From NCBI GenBank assembly GCA_030248195.1, contig JASAND010030481.1:1-64000 (forward strand): 64,000 bases of DNA, in the 5' to 3' direction. The notes under the pieces are model-generated. The model was not told where the DNA came from and searched no databases. It saw only the letters and a list, made by a program, of their open reading frames with translations. Shown here piece by piece: positions 1-9,639 of the stretch. Positions within the stretch are counted from its first letter, which is position 1, and every line of letters begins with the position of its first letter. Both the position numbers and the translations under genes were made by a program. This stretch comes from Trissonchulus latispiculum (lineage: Eukaryota > Nematoda > Enoplea > Enoplida > Ironidae).

Positions 1-857
1 ATCCTAGTGTAGTCAAGCATGTGTGCGTTGTTACCATGAAAACAACATGTCTCATTGCTAGATGAGCACAGCACATCATTTCACCACTTGAATTTACCAT
101 ATGCTAACTTTAGTGAACGGTAAAGCACAAAGGAATATCAATATGCTATTCGTGAGAATGAAGCATATGACTTTGCTTGGAATTGTTGACGGCAAAGTTG
201 GTTGATTGGTTTTAAAAATAAACCATCTTCTACTTTTCTATTTTCACCTGTGATCTCATCAGAACCATCGCCATGGCACGGCCGTTTTCCAAATTCCATG
301 CCTGGGTCCGGGATCCGCTTTTACAATGTAAAGGATTTTCGCGGTTGGGAGAATGCTTTCGTGACTCGCACTCGACTTTAGAGCATTCGCAGAAATCAAC
401 AAGACTTTGAAAGACAACTGAAAATCATAACCAAAACCCAGCTGCAGCGTGTTCAGCTTTGATAAATATTTCGTGATTGACTTGGTGTCCGCCAATTGCT
501 CTGAACCGACTACGCTGAGAAAATGTACTGCCCAATCGAAGATCCTGTATGTGAACTCAGAATTCCAACCTTCTCTAGTTGAACTGTATAATTTGCTATG
601 ATCACATTAAAATGCTGTCACAACTATCATTCCTCGAACTAGATTTAGATCCTGTACTGGGATTTAGTTGCAGGCGACACTCTTGAGCCTCGGCAATAGG
701 AAATCACTGTGAAATCTTCCTTGAAAACTCCAAGATTCTGGTATATCGCATTGGAATCCTAACGAAGGTCGAATTATCCGTTGGTTCCACACTTTTTAAA
801 CTCCAACTTTGGCTCTACACTGTCTCACCTTATTTTGCGATTTCAGCACTAGGATGA

Positions 858-1340
858 TCCAAGCGCTCTTATTCAAGGTCTTCCTCGCACCTGTCCAATA
901 TGCACCCATGCACTTTTTTGTTCCTCGGTTTTCCCATGGAAAGCGGAGAAATGGCATATCAATGGTTTCGCTGCTTTTTGTTTGAGGAAAACGAACACGC
1001 TAATCAAATTTTGAAGTTTTCTGCTCTCAAAATGGGTTTTTTCAGTAAAGCTGAGGTCGGGTACAGGGTTTTACCCAATTCCGATCTGATTGGTGGGAGA
1101 CCGTTAAGGTGTATGTAATGCAAGGAATCCTTTTCGCTAAATTTTGCCAAAACGCAAATTTACAAGAGAATCTTGAGGCCACTGGGTGGGTCACCTAGCG
1201 GAATCGGGCGTTGACTCTTCTGGTTGGACCTGTGGTGTTCACACTATCAGCGGTGATTGGTATCACCTTAGATCCTTACCTGGCCCTAATCTCCTTGGTA
1301 AAATCCTCATGGAAGTCCGTTTGCAACTCCGTTTAAACTT
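858..1340 (+). pseudogene. NADAR domain, N-terminal half of a NADAR-SGNH gene (copy 1, broken)
   Basis: Reading 858-1118 gives a peptide with the NADAR signature LSNMHPC, then a conserved Glu in GEMAYQW and a helical stretch ending HANQILKF. The frame shifts near 1085, and the next frame carries ILFAKFCQN, the usual NADAR 'K..V...L.AKF.QN' block. A second shift near 1185 leads to GPNLLGKILMEVR, the hallmark C-terminal NADAR motif G-x-N-x-LG-x-x-LM-x-VR. Order and spacing of the four blocks fit a full NADAR domain of about 150 residues. From family knowledge, NADAR proteins (YbiA-like) cleave N-glycosidic bonds, and some remove ADP-ribose from guanine. A short peptide FYNVKDF at about 325-348 resembles the domain's beginning (FYGVQDF in the second copy), so an intron or a 500-bp insertion may split the 5' end. 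The SGNH domain follows directly on the same strand. Confidence 0.7.
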
Positions 1341-1934
1341 TCTTCATCAGAGCGCACTACTTGTTTGCGATTCTCTTGGTGCCAATCTCCCACTACCGCC
1401 TTCAGTGTTGCCGCTTTGTTTGCGCGGGGCTCAGATTCAACACGTCGTGAAGGTAGCGACGCTTGTCCTTTATTTTTCCACATCATCATTTTGGCAGGCA
1501 CAAATAACCTGCCTAGGCGACATGTTGCTAAGCAGGGTAAGCCTGCCTTGTATGCTCCCGATGGCGCGCTCAGTTCAAACAGCACAAAACACGTGCTGCG
1601 ACATTTTGAAAGAGATATTTCCTTTTTATCTGCTGAAAATCCTAATACACACATTTATGTTTGTGAAATTTTACCCCGCTATAATGATGCTCCCACGAAA
1701 CCTGGCCTTTCTTCCAGTTCTATTCAGCGAACTGTTGTTAAAGTTAATGACAGCTTGAGCTTTCTTCTGCAGCAGCGCCATGAGCAGGGCCTTTGGCAAA
1801 ACGTCACACTCATTCCACTTTATGAGCAGTTTAAAGACCCCTCTTTATTCCGTTCTTACCAAGGCAAACCGGACCTGCACCTCAATGCTACTGGATCTGC
1901 AAAATTAGGGCACATTCTCAGTCCCTATGTCTAA
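1341..1934 (+). pseudogene. SGNH/GDSL hydrolase domain, C-terminal half of the NADAR-SGNH gene (copy 1)
   Basis: Three SGNH family blocks are present in order. Block I is LLVCDSLGANL (nucleophile Ser), block III is ILAGTNNL (the G-x-N block), and block V is DLHLNATGSAKL (the D-x-x-H catalytic pair). Block I is in one frame with the NADAR end; blocks III and V are in another, so a frameshift lies at about 1450-1480. The last segment runs open to a stop at 1932-1934. It aligns along its length with the SGNH domain at 49.1-49.7 kb (EILPRYND versus EIPPRLCD; KPDLHLN versus EGDLHFS), but the two are clearly diverged. The role is inferred to be an esterase or acyl-hydrolase. The copy is not functional as it stands. 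It probably belongs to a retroelement whose 5' part lies outside the window. Confidence 0.75.
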
Positions 1935-2167
1935 ATTTGTCCTCACTGATCGACAGACTGGTCGAATGTTATCTGTTCTTTATTTACAATCGGCTTATCG
2001 ACATTCTGGTCCAACAATGTCAACTTTCTGTTACTTGTTTGCTTACTATGTCATGCTTAATCTGTTGTCCTTCTATACTGTTATTCTATATTTCCTTGTA
2101 GTTGTCTGTAATGTATGTACTCTGTAACCGCTTTCAATATTGTATTCCAGTGCTTTGAGTCACTCGT

Positions 2168-2733
2168 GTGGGGACCACACTTTCAAAAGCGGGATAAAAA
2201 CGTTGTCAGATGACTTTGTCATGTATAGTCCAGATTCATAATTCTTCCCCCTCTTTCTGTAAAATCCTGGGCATCTAATACTAGGCCCATCTGCCAGCAT
2301 TAATTATTTTCCCATTTTCTGAAAATTAGAACTAGGAGGACATAGGCGTAATTAGCGGCCAGACGGCCAAGCTTCGAGAGCCCCCCGATTCATAAACACT
2401 ATTATAGGCCAGACGGCCAGCAAGGATTTAATTAAATTGGAAATGGACAGAAGGGAGATTAGGAGGGTGGACGTAAGGAGGGGTAAACAAGGGAGTCTCT
2501 AGTTTTGTGTTAGAGAGAGACGGTTGGGTTCTGAGACGGCGGTCCAGATATATGGGACCTTGGCTTGACTGGAGATTTGTGTGAGACATGTCCGTGATAT
2601 ATACTCATTCTGATTAAAGTGTCTGTCTCGTGACTCGTGAATAAAAGTCGTGTCCTGTTAGCTACAATAAACGGTCTTATAAACGGTCTTATAACTTCAA
2701 AGCCCTAACCACTCGGAACATTCTGACACACAG
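2168..2733 (+). repeat. Possible solo or 3' LTR downstream of NADAR-SGNH copy 1
   Basis: The stretch starts TGTGGGGACCACAC, ends CTGACACA, and contains two AATAAA-type polyadenylation signals near 2640 and 2667, which is LTR-like. It lies about 230 bp downstream of a coding region that in the other copy is retrotransposon-borne. No second copy is in the window and no clear polypurine tract precedes it, so the boundaries are a guess. It also contains a duplicated GGCCAGACGGCCA motif (about 2356 and 2407). Confidence 0.3.
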
Positions 2734-3399
2734 TTACCATGGTTAAATCAAATCTGAACAGCAGCATTTGTCCACCGCTCTGGGGCTGCATTGCATCATC
2801 AAATTCAAAATTTGACAAAATTTCTTTTCCATATTTAATGGAATTCCGAAACCCTTCGACGTGTCTGCGGTCAGCTTGGACAGAAACGTGTCACTAAAGT
2901 TGTATAATTGCAGAAGACTGATACAGGGTCCAAGTATCTGCTGAGTATCAACGTAGAGCAGCAGAAGAATGATGTCGATCTTTTAGCCGTCTACAGTTAC
3001 AGACACTATATTCAACCTAGAAACTACAGTTTTTCGGAATCTTTGGCCGTCTTTAAAATTTTCTTCTCACAAATATTTGATTACCGAAATTTCCATAATT
3101 AAGACCACAGGAAGTATCATCCTTACAGCAAACAGAAATAAATTTTCAGCTCTTGTAAAACCGAAGTTGTTTTAGCTCTTTGTGAGCATAAAATAGGCTT
3201 CAGCTCCTGTGCAAAAATGCTTAATATTTCATCAGCTACGCAAGCCATATAACTAAACTAAGGGAGTCGATGGTCTCTGATGAAAGTCGTCGATGATGAG
3301 GATCTCACAGATCTCACAGAACGGTGTATAAGTTCGTTCACTAACGTTTATCAGGATATTATGAGATCTGACCCAACAAACATAAACTTGTAGAAAAAA
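2734..3399. other. Intergenic, no gene seen
   Basis: AT-rich sequence without a convincing coding region. Around 3235-3290 it shares a short stretch (AACTAAACTAAGGG and flanks) with the duplicated blocks at 38.6 and 42.7 kb, so it holds an old dispersed repeat. Confidence 0.4.
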
Positions 3400-3687
3400 C
3401 TCTGTGGTGCAGATGTGGGTGTGGCATCCATGTCTGCACTTCAGAAGGTCCGTTAAATCGACAAATCTTTCCATTAATTGAGTTTTAGTTCAATTTATGG
3501 CTGTGGTTCGCTTGCAGCGCATAAACTGCAAAAGTTTGCATCAGGATCTGCAAATGACGCTTCTGCTGACTGGTTGGGCAATTAAGATAAAAGTTGTAGA
3601 AACAACTCTGCGGTCCAATGGTATAGCATCCTATCTGCAGGTCGGAAGGGCCAAATCTTGCAGAGCCCAATCTGTACATCAGTAAAA
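3400..3687 (-). pseudogene. Decayed repeats of the 3' end of a receptor gene
   Basis: Segments at about 3400-3530 and 3600-3745 resemble each other. Both contain a CGCTTGCAGCG(A/C)ATAAACTG block that corresponds to the C-terminal coding end (QFIRC region) of the receptor fragment at 3688-4125. This looks like tandem, degraded copies of the receptor's 3' end. No open frame remains. Confidence 0.3.
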
Positions 3688-4125
3688 TTAGCTGGGAGGC
3701 AGTTTAATTATGCTAGTAGTCTGCTTGCAGCGAATAAACTGTATAAACTCACGACGCACTGTTTCGCTAAGGATTAGTCTAAGTACGCTGAATATCAAAT
3801 TATTAACGATAGCTAAGATGAAGGTGTATTCTGGTATGAGGGACCACGTGAGTTGTGGCAAACACTGCAGCAGTGCATTAATGAAGGATATGTACAAGAT
3901 TGTATCTTCGGCCTTCCGTATTGCAATGGTTGACGTGTCAGCAGAAATTTGATTTCCTACGTCAGTGTTATGCCTATGAAATCGAAGAATCACAAAGCAC
4001 CCGATGTAGCAAAGAAAAGTAATTGCTGGAAAAATTAAACCGTTGCCAAACAGAAACAATCGAAACAGCAGTTTTTGTTTGATGGTTAGAATTAGTTCGC
4101 CAATGGTACCCGGTTTTACTGCCAT
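3688..4125 (-). pseudogene. Seven-transmembrane receptor fragment (TM5-TM7), paralogue of the 9.6 kb receptor
   Basis: The 145-residue open frame matches the last 170 residues of the receptor at 9640-10701 almost throughout (FPAITFL-YIGCF, ADTSTIAIRKAED, LLQCLPQLTWSLIPEYTF). It covers TM5, TM6, TM7 and the cytoplasmic tail. TM1-TM4 are not adjacent. Upstream sequence is non-homologous and, 60 bp away, a gypsy element is inserted at 4188. The reading frame is clean, so it could be the last exon of a gene with an intron at this point, but no partner exons are visible beyond the insertion. A truncated duplicate is the simpler reading. Confidence 0.65.
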
Positions 4126-4188
4126 TTTACGAACCTACTTAACTAAAAACTACATTCTAATGAACCATCATCAAATATTTGCTTCTAT

Positions 4189-4298
4189 ATATAGAAACAG
4201 GGCAACTGTTACTTTATTATACTCCAAAAAGTAATCTCTCAAAGTCCTTGTACGGAACTCTTTTCATAGTTTGTTTTTCAGGTTTCTCAAACACTACA
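4189..4298 (-). repeat. 3' LTR of element A
   Basis: Identical to 7636-7745 over all 110 bp. Flanked outside by the target duplication CTAT and inside by a polypurine tract. Confidence 0.92.
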
Positions 4299-4316
4299 TC
4301 TTTCCTTTCCTTTTTA
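4299..4316 (-). promoter_or_regulatory. Polypurine tract of element A
   Basis: On the minus strand the run AAAAAGGAAAGGAAAGA stands immediately before the LTR start TGTAGTG. This is the usual primer site for plus-strand DNA synthesis. Confidence 0.75.
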
Positions 4317-7300
4317 AAATCGTCGAGCGCGTACAAAACGATCTTGCCCAGGTAGGTAGACTTCCGGTGGGCGGCGATCGCGAGTGGATCGGCGAAGGGG
4401 ATTAGCCTCGACGCGAGGTTCTTCAACAGGCAGTGGGGGTGCCAATTCAGGTATAGGTTCAATGTCAACAATGTCAAAGTTATCCTCTGGAAGGGGTTCT
4501 GACACATCAGTTGTACGTCGTACTTGTCTTGCAGTCCATCGGGTAAGATCCTTTCCATTCCAGGTCTGGCCATTTTCTAGCAAGTATGTATTGGGACTGA
4601 CTTTCTTGATGACTTTCAACGGATGTGAATAGGCTGAGTGTCCTTTTCGATGTTGTGGTAAACGGTGTCGAACGAAATCACTGACTTTAATTTCTTTTCT
4701 TTTTGGTTTAACATACTTGTTAGCGTCTTTGGCATACTTTTCTTGGTAGTCACTTGTTGCTTGACTTTGAGATGTTTTCGGAATTAGCTTTGTCCGAATG
4801 TCTCTTCCTAGCAACATTTCTGCTGGTGTTAGATTGGTGGACCTGTGTTTGGTACTACGGAAAGTTATCAAAATGTCCTCAATAGATTGAAACCACTCTT
4901 TGCCTTGGATGGTTGCTGCTTGTATTCTTTCCTTTAAAGTGCGGTTAAGTCGTTCAACCAAGCCATTTGCTGACGGGTTATATACGGCAGTACGGCAATG
5001 CTGAATATCGCAGGACCTGAGAAACTCTCGGAACTTCTGTGCAGTGAATTGGGGACCGTTGTCGGTAACCAATTCGTTCGGCAACCCGAAACGACCAAAA
5101 ATGGGTCGCAGAAAGGCAATGACTTTATCCGTCGTTATTCTGTCGCAGCTGGCTACTTCTGGCCATTTCGTTGTGTAGTCTGTGAGAACTAGGAGAAATC
5201 TTCCCTTGGTAGGAGCAGTTTCAAAAGGACCCAGAATGTCTAGGGCTAGCTTCGTCCACGGTTGTGTAGGCGCCGGGACTGGCTTTATAGGTGATCGATG
5301 GGCAATGACAGCTTTATCGCTCAATTGGCAAGGAAAGCAATTCTTTATGTAGTTTTCAATATCTAGATTCATTGAAGGCCACCAGTAGACTTGGCGGATC
5401 CTTTGTTTCGTCTGTGTTATCCCAGGATGAGAGTCATGGGCAACTTCTATGATTCTTTGGTAAAGCTTCTCTGGTAAAACTATCTTCTCTTCTCGAAACA
5501 GAATTCCTTGAATTTCTGATAGTTCTTCTTTTATGAGATAATATGGTCGGATGTCTTCTGTAAGCTTGTGCTTACGAGGCCAGTTATGTTGCAAGTAGTC
5601 ACATACTTGCTGAAGGGTTACATCTTTACCTGTTTGTTGTCTGATTTCTTCCATTGTTATAGCTGTGCATTCTTGTACTGCTGCGATAATCCCACTGTCT
5701 GGAAGGGGATCACCGTCAGGCAAGCATTCTTTAGGCAGTCTAGATAAGTAGTCTGCCGGCTGATTCAGGTTTGCTGGCTTGTATTCGACGATGAAGTCGT
5801 ACTCTAACAGTCGTGAGTACCACCTTGCGATGCGTAGAGGACGTCGACCTTTTCCGCTTGAGCACTGCAGCAGTGTCGTTAACGCTTGGTGATCAGTTCG
5901 TAACAGAAACTGACGGCCAAACAAATATGTGTGCCAACGCTCGCACGCCCAAACGCAGGCAAGCGCTTCTTTTTCACTGACAGAGTAGTTCTTTTCTGAT
6001 ACTGTCAGCGCTCTGGACGCAAAGGCAACGACCAATTCTTTGTTACCTTTCATTTGGGATAGGATGGCTCCCAAACCTTTATCAGAAGCGTCAGTGGTGA
6101 CTATCGTCTTGCATCTAGGATCGAACGTTGTTAAGGTCGGACTTGTCACAATCATCCGTTTAAGCTCTTGGTAGGCAACTTCACATTCTTCGTTCCAAAA
6201 GAATTCAGCGTCTTCTTTTGCCATATTTCTTAGGGGTTCGGCGATTGTTGAGAAATTCGGAACAAATTTCAGGCAGAATGCACAGAGGCCAAGGAATCGA
6301 CGAAGTTCTTTTTTGTCAGTCGGAACAGCAGCATTTCTGATCTTGTCGATATTCTTATCATTCGGTCTGATACCGTCGGCAGAAAGACGGTGTCCAAGAA
6401 AATCGATTTCTGATTTTTCAAAAGAGCATTTCTCAAATTGAACTCGGGCGTTAGCTTTCTCCAACCTTTGTAAAACTTCATAAAGCCTGCTGTCGTGTTG
6501 CTGTTTGGACTCACCAGAGATTAGAATATCATCTTGGTATGTGATTATTCCTGGGATTCCAGACAAAGTGATTTCCATTGCTCTCTGAAAAGCACTAGCT
6601 GATGTCTTCAAACCCATCGGCAATTTTCGATATCGGTACAGTCCATCATGGGTCAGAAATGATGTTAGTGGTCGACTTTCTTCGGCTAGGACAAGTTGAA
6701 AATAGGCTTTGCGGAGATCAATCTTAGAAAAAATCTTCGCACCTTCAACCTGGCTGAAGGATTCTTCAACATTCGGTAGAGGATATTTATCATCGACCGT
6801 CACTTTATTCAGCTCTCTGAGGTCACAACACAAACGAATGTCACCGTTTGGTTTCGGCGCTACCACAAACGGATGGACCCAATCACTGTGCTCTGTCTTT
6901 TCAATGATTCCATCCTGTTCCAGTTGTTTCAGTTCTGCAGTAACTTTCTCCTTTAAAGCAAATGGAATCTTTCGCAGTTTCTTCGCTACTGGAAAAGCAT
7001 CATCTCTCAGCTTTATCTTATGAATGAATCCTTTAATTGTACCTGGACTTGAAGAAAACAAGTTCGGAAATTGTTGTAGTAGATCATCTTTTGAGATGCT
7101 TGCTATGGACAGATTCTCACCTTTTATAGTCAACTTTAAACTTTGGATTAGATCAATTCCCAGAATACATTGACTTCCTTTAACCACGAATAGCTTCGCT
7201 TTCGTCTTTCTATCATGAAATAGGAGCGTCGTCTCCAGGTATCCATATATTTTCAATGGGGTTTTGTCAAAGTTGTACAGTCTGGTTTTGGTAGCATGTA

Positions 7301-7526
7301 GCGGCTGATCTTTAAATTTCTGATCGTAGACGTCTTTAGGAATAAGACTTGCTTGTGCGCCAGTATCAACCGTAAACGTGACTGGATTTTTCTTATCCAG
7401 GCTTCCGGCGACCAACGTGCAAGTAATGGACTTCTTCAGGTTTTCAGAGTCTACACTAAGGACATGGACAGATTCATTTTCTGTGTCACTTTGATCGGAT
7501 AGTTCAACAGCATGAATAGGGTTCAC
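4314..7526 (-). CDS. pol: Gypsy Pol polyprotein (protease, RT, RNase H, integrase)
   Basis: An uninterrupted 1070-residue frame. In order it shows an aspartic protease (VDTGAQASLI, about residue 53), a reverse transcriptase with YQDD as the catalytic motif, an RNase H (TTDASDKGLGAILSQ), an H2C2 zinc-binding integrase domain (HDSHPG ... CFPCQ) and the integrase catalytic core (LALDILGPF, LVTDNGPQF, and Glu in NGLVERLNRTLKE). YQDD is typical of Mag/K02A2.6-like gypsy elements. The first ATG lies just inside pol, but the frame stays open upstream through KQGHFAKVC, the tail of a CCHC Gag knuckle, before running into tRNA-derived sequence. Translation would therefore have to start internally or rely on a helper. 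All catalytic residues I could check are present. Confidence 0.93.
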   Translation of the reverse strand: MNPIHAVELSDQSDTENESVHVLSVDSENLKKSITCTLVAGSLDKKNPVTFTVDTGAQASLIPKDVYDQKFKDQPLHATKTRLYNFDKTPLKIYGYLETTLLFHDRKTKAKLFVVKGSQCILGIDLIQSLKLTIKGENLSIASISKDDLLQQFPNLFSSSPGTIKGFIHKIKLRDDAFPVAKKLRKIPFALKEKVTAELKQLEQDGIIEKTEHSDWVHPFVVAPKPNGDIRLCCDLRELNKVTVDDKYPLPNVEESFSQVEGAKIFSKIDLRKAYFQLVLAEESRPLTSFLTHDGLYRYRKLPMGLKTSASAFQRAMEITLSGIPGIITYQDDILISGESKQQHDSRLYEVLQRLEKANARVQFEKCSFEKSEIDFLGHRLSADGIRPNDKNIDKIRNAAVPTDKKELRRFLGLCAFCLKFVPNFSTIAEPLRNMAKEDAEFFWNEECEVAYQELKRMIVTSPTLTTFDPRCKTIVTTDASDKGLGAILSQMKGNKELVVAFASRALTVSEKNYSVSEKEALACVWACERWHTYLFGRQFLLRTDHQALTTLLQCSSGKGRRPLRIARWYSRLLEYDFIVEYKPANLNQPADYLSRLPKECLPDGDPLPDSGIIAAVQECTAITMEEIRQQTGKDVTLQQVCDYLQHNWPRKHKLTEDIRPYYLIKEELSEIQGILFREEKIVLPEKLYQRIIEVAHDSHPGITQTKQRIRQVYWWPSMNLDIENYIKNCFPCQLSDKAVIAHRSPIKPVPAPTQPWTKLALDILGPFETAPTKGRFLLVLTDYTTKWPEVASCDRITTDKVIAFLRPIFGRFGLPNELVTDNGPQFTAQKFREFLRSCDIQHCRTAVYNPSANGLVERLNRTLKERIQAATIQGKEWFQSIEDILITFRSTKHRSTNLTPAEMLLGRDIRTKLIPKTSQSQATSDYQEKYAKDANKYVKPKRKEIKVSDFVRHRLPQHRKGHSAYSHPLKVIKKVSPNTYLLENGQTWNGKDLTRWTARQVRRTTDVSEPLPEDNFDIVDIEPIPELAPPLPVEEPRVEANPLRRSTRDRRPPEVYLPGQDRFVRARRF

Positions 7527-7581
7527 TGTACCTTTTGGACGATTGCGGCAAACTTTTGCGAAGTGTCCTTGCTTGTTTGCG

Positions 7582-7634
7582 TGCTAATCCATTGGGGTTT
7601 CCCCGCGTGGGTTCGGATCCCACCCTCGTCGCCA
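7582..7634 (-). promoter_or_regulatory. Extended primer-binding site: 3' half of tRNA-Ser(GCT) including CCA
   Basis: Read on the plus strand, these 53 bases are a tRNA-Ser 3' half. It starts at T33 of the anticodon loop (TGCTAA, anticodon GCT) and continues through the anticodon stem, the long variable arm (GGGGTTTCCCC), the T arm (GTGGGTTCGGATCCCAC) and the acceptor strand, ending in CCA next to the LTR. A normal primer-binding site is only about 18 nt. Homology stops inside the anticodon loop and joins directly to the Gag zinc-knuckle codons. Confidence 0.85.
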
Positions 7635-7635
7635 T

Positions 7636-7745
7636 ATATAGAAACAGGGCAACTGTTACTTTATTATACTCCAAAAAGTAATCTCTCAAAGTCCTTGTAC
7701 GGAACTCTTTTCATAGTTTGTTTTTCAGGTTTCTCAAACACTACA
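7636..7745 (-). repeat. 5' LTR of element A
   Basis: Identical to 4189-4298. One base separates it from the CCA of the primer-binding region, and CTAT follows as target duplication. Confidence 0.92.
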
Positions 7746-7749
7746 CTAT

Positions 7750-8836
7750 AGCTGCATAAAACACTTTTTTTAGCAAAGGTGTGCCTGCTATTTTTCTGCT
7801 TCTTGCACAATATTTTTCTAATAACCTTTTCTTAATAATTTCATTGAATGATTTCATAATTGATTTTAGTCAAAAGTTTAAATGCATTTCTTGATAAGCG
7901 GGGTCTTATTTAAGACCTGGGAAGGTTAATGTTTTTGCTTATTAGTTTAGTTTTTAGCTGATCTTTGTTTAGCTGCATTAGTCTGATGTTCCATTTATTT
8001 TGCGTGATCTAAACCAATTAATGGCGTTATTTCTAGCCTTAGTTCTGTCAGAATCCGAGTCAATGTCCCTGTTTTGAGTTTCCGAATGGTTTTAGCTAAC
8101 TGGCAATTTCTGATACTATCACAATAATCATTCTATACAATATTTGCTTGGATGTTCAAATACTCTATTCCAGACTCAGATTAGCATACTTCACAAGTTA
8201 AGCAACTGATATTTCCACAGAAGATCACAATCAATATTATATCTAATTTCTTTTGACCTTTTCGACTTTATTTTGAATTTTACATTACATAGTCCTATTT
8301 CGGACTATATAAAATTTTTAAGATTAAGATTTAAGCCGGCTGCAATGAACTCGGACAGTGACTGCCTAATGTCTTATCGACTACACGTTTCAAACTCTGT
8401 TCCTTTTTCAAATGGCAAAATTTGGCAGAATTTCCTTTTCCGACGCTTAACCAGCCAACAGTAGTCATCGGCTAATTTAAGTCTGATTTGGTACAATTTG
8501 GCATAATTGTTATTACTTAATTTGTAGTCTGCAAAGTGTCACGGTCACCATTCGATAAACGGTTGCCGAGCATTTGAGTTACAAATAACGCGAGGGCATA
8601 CTGTGGAATTTAAAAATACTTATATCGTAAAATTTAATTCAGAAACAAATTTGCATTTGATTTCTCAAAACTAATACGGCTGTTTTTGCTGTTTGCCTTT
8701 ATTCTAAAATGCCTAGTACATGTTGCAGGGGAAGGCAGGCAGCACAAAATTACAACAGCATTCATCCATTAGATGCTATATTAAACCAGGGAATATATTC
8801 CGCTCCAGTGAAATAAAAACTAGTGTCAGGATCGGG
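7750..8836. other. Intergenic, no gene seen
   Basis: AT-rich, no coding frame with recognisable content and no homology to the missing TM1-TM4 part of the receptor fragment at 3.7-4.1 kb. Confidence 0.4.
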
Positions 8837-8839
8837 ATA

Positions 8840-9194
8840 GGAACCGTGTCAAAAATAAATTCGTGTAAACGATTTATTTTACACGAATTTCAAACGTTTT
8901 GTAACAAACTTACACGATTTTTACACGTTTCTTTTTAGCTGTGTTTTTCTTCCGAACTTTTTACGTTCCGGTAGCAAGCACGATTGGTAATCTTTCCAAG
9001 TCAAAAATAATGAATGAAAAAGTTAAGCACAAGGTTTTTGCTTGCTAAGTTACACCACTAGCTTGCAGATTTCTTGTAAAAACTTCAAAACAGGAGACAT
9101 TAAAAGAAGCCGCTCAAACGATTTTTACACGAATTATATCGTGTAAATAAATCGTTTACGCGATAAATTTAACGCCCATTTTTGACACGGTTCC
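8840..9194. mobile_element. MITE with GGAACCGTGTCAAAAAT terminal inverted repeats
   Basis: The left end GGAACCGTGTCAAAAAT is mirrored by ATTTTTGACACGGTTCC at the right end, with ATA on both flanks (8837-8839 and 9195-9197), consistent with a TA-type target duplication. Subterminal sequence is rich in CGTGTAAA / TTTACACG imperfect palindromes around CGATTTATTTACACG. No coding capacity. It is probably a non-autonomous DNA transposon mobilised by an unseen transposase. Confidence 0.8.
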
Positions 9195-9639
9195 ATACTG
9201 CTTTTTCTATTACGACCTCTTCGTTATACAGCAGCTTAAAGTGTCAGCCATTAGATAATACGTTGTTACTGTGAGAAAGTCATTTTAATCCAGGGAAAAG
9301 TCTGAAAGGTTTCGGATCAATTGCAGTCAGGGAACTCGGAACATAGTCCTAAATAATAGTGCGCCAACTGTGAGCTTGAAAAGCTAGACTTTAATTACAA
9401 TAGCAAAAACAGTTGACTCTCTGAAAAGTAATTTACAGAAGCTGGTGCAAACTTGCAAAATAATCAAGTTGGTGTGGGCACTAGAGCGTTCTCTAGACTT
9501 TACCAGATTATTTAATTTCTACTATACTCAAGTCATTGTATTCCCAAATCTTGTTTCGCCTTAAACAATGCAGATTTGAAACCTAGAAAGTTTATTTTCC
9601 GTTTTCTACATAAGATATCAACCATTCCTTCTAAACAGT
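9195..9639. other. Upstream region of the receptor gene
   Basis: No separate gene is seen. A CTAAACAG sequence two bases before the ATG of the receptor could be a splice acceptor, which would place a 5' UTR exon further upstream. Confidence 0.3.

Larger units (their letters stand above)
4189..7745 (-). mobile_element. Gypsy-type LTR retrotransposon lacking gag (element A)
   Basis: Two identical 110-bp LTRs (4189-4298 and 7636-7745) flank a complete pol open reading frame on the minus strand. The target duplication is CTAT on both sides (4185-4188 and 7746-7749). On the minus strand the LTRs start TGTAGTG. A polypurine tract abuts the 3' LTR and a tRNA-Ser-derived primer-binding region abuts the 5' LTR. 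Only the end of the Gag zinc knuckle remains before pol. Identical LTRs and an intact pol frame indicate a recent insertion. With no gag of its own, it must have been packaged in trans by a relative. Confidence 0.9.

Noticed and set aside
7582..7634. A tRNA-Ser pseudogene of the host
   Set aside because: It sits exactly between LTR and gag remnant, with CCA one base from the LTR, so it is the element's primer site.
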